A stretch of DNA of 64,000 nt from the NCBI RefSeq assembly GCF_037975245.1, contig NC_092572.1:20588489-20652488 (forward strand). Direction: 5' to 3'. The notes under the pieces were generated by a model. It did no database searches. It worked only from the letters and a program-made list of their open reading frames with translations, and was not told the origin of the DNA. The DNA comes from Apostichopus japonicus. Lineage: Eukaryota > Echinodermata > Holothuroidea > Aspidochirotida > Stichopodidae. A program made the translations under genes and the position numbers. This document shows, in pieces, positions 62,651 through 64,000 of the stretch; position 1 is the first letter of the stretch, and every line of letters begins with the position of its first letter.

Positions 62651-64000
62651 ACTTTGAACTCGTATAACTTCGCACACGAAGGTCACATTGGGGTCAACCT
62701 ATTGACATTTATGATCAGAAGGCACCTTTGACATCTGAAAATAGCATCGAAACTGTAAAAATCCCCAAAACACGAAACGGTCACCAGAGGTCAAATTGAG
62801 GTCAAGGGTCACCCAGATGCGGGTTGACAAATGGATTACATTGAAGCAACTCCCAACCTTAACGGACAGTTCGTTCTCAAGTTATCACAAAAATACTAGT
62901 TTTTTATCATTAATTGACCTTTGGTGACCTCGGATCACATGACCGTTAAGTTTGAAAATATTCCCCTATACCATTTGCAACTTGTCCCAAAATATCAACC
63001 ATGTCACACCTTGGAACTGAGAGTTATTGCATTCAATGTCTGAAAATTAACTTTGACCTCGTATAACTCCGCACACAAAGGTCACACGGGGGTCAACCCA
63101 TTGACATTTATGATCAGAAGGTACCTTTGACATCTGAAAATAGCATCGAAACTGTAAAAATCCCCAAAACATGAAAAGGTCACCAGAGGTCAAATTGAGG
63201 TCAAGGGTCACCCAGATGTGGGTCGACAATTGGATTAAATTGAAGCAACTCCCAACCCTAACGGACAATTCGTTCTCAAGTTATCGCAAAAATACTAGTT
63301 TTTTATCATTAATTGACCTTTGGTGACCTCGGATCACATGACCGTTAAGTTTGAAAATATTCCCCTATACCATTTGCAACTTGTCCCAAAATATAAACCA
63401 TGTCACACCTTGGAACTGAGAGTTATTGCATTCAATGTCTGAATATTAACTTTGACCTCGTATAACTCCGCACACGAAGGTCACACGGGGGTCAACCCAT
63501 TGACATTTATGATCAGAAGGTACCTTTGACATCTGAAAATAGCATCGAAACTGTAAAAATCCCCAAAACATGAAAAGGTCACCAAAGGTCAAATTGAGGT
63601 CAAGGGTCACCCAGATGTGGGTCGACAATTGGATTAAATTGAAGCAACTCCCAACCCTAACGGACAATTCGTTCTCAAGTTATCGCAAAAATACTAGTTT
63701 TTTATCATTAATTGACCTTTGGTGACCTCGGATCACATGACCATTAAGTTTGAAAATATTCCCCTATACCATTTGCAACTTGTCCCAAAATATCAACCGT
63801 GTCACACCTTGGAACTGGGAATTATTGCACTAAATGTCTGAAATTTTACTTTGACCTCATAAAACTTCACACACAAAGGTCACCTGGGGTAAACCTATTG
63901 ACATTTTTGATTGGTGAGACGTGAATATAGCATCAAAACTGTAAGAATTCAAACATTTTTTTCTTTGCCCATTTTCTCACCGAAAATACTAGTTTTTTAA
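62645..64000. repeat. 398-bp satellite, 3.4 copies, rich in AGGTCA-like half-sites
   Basis: Unit boundaries at AACTTTGA(A/C)CTCGTATAAC: about 62652, 63050, 63447 and a diverged one at 63846, running off the right edge. Neighbouring units are nearly identical. Each unit holds several GGTCA/TGACC words (for example CAGAGGTCAAATTGAGGTCA). The 73-codon minus-strand frames recur every unit and are artefacts. Confidence 0.93.

Noticed and set aside
63047-63667. Two 73-codon minus-strand frames with the same peptide
   Set aside because: They recur exactly with the 398-bp satellite unit and lack any domain.
1-64000. CRISPR arrays, operons, bacterial promoters, riboswitches
   Set aside because: The tandem arrays have no spacer-like unique segments between identical repeats, and genes are intron-split with poly(A)-type ends; this is animal DNA.

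Overview
This window is animal nuclear DNA: AT-rich, dense with introns, full of SINEs, LINE fragments, MITEs and minisatellites, with no operons and no bacterial-type genes. The repeat mix (tRNA-derived SINEs with an ATT-rich tail, LINE pieces, a non-LTR/Penelope-like motif) and the Cys-rich GCC2/GCC3-type protein suggest a marine invertebrate deuterostome, perhaps an echinoderm. The phylum is an inference, not a proof.

About 49 kb (2539-51901, minus strand) is one gene. I resolved 47 coding exons by hand from splice sites; the reading phase stays consistent through all of them to a TGA stop at 2539-2541, giving about 3,313 residues. The 5' end (signal peptide and first exons) was not found. 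The product looks like a single-pass membrane protein. Its ectodomain of about 1,590 residues has some 40 G-x-[YF]-C motifs of the GCC2/GCC3 (ephrin-receptor-like) type, then a Cys-rich linker and a membrane-proximal beta-rich module. One transmembrane helix (exon e24) follows, then a cytoplasmic part of about 1,700 residues that is almost wholly charged coiled coil. One globular-looking island (exon e42) carries an HALAH motif. I do not recognise a named orthologue.

To the right, 51.9-56.6 kb holds a 1.26-kb tandem repeat and non-coding DNA. An intronless class A GPCR gene lies at 56762-57826 (plus strand), divergent from the large gene. From 57.9 to 64 kb there are repeats, two decayed LINE 3' ends (59.6-60.35 kb and 60.4-62.0 kb, both minus) and a 398-bp satellite rich in AGGTCA-like half-sites. 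The left edge (1-230) is another LINE fragment.

The introns of the large gene show repeated duplication of exon edges (e7, e12, e34, e40, e42). They also hold four MITEs with intact target-site duplications, two of them 20 and 32 nt from splice donors. At 27.3-27.55 kb, antisense copies of the 3' splice sites of two distant exons (e41 and e21) are joined to a Penelope/hammerhead-like repeat. That locus and the unusual architecture of the large protein are the main points of interest.
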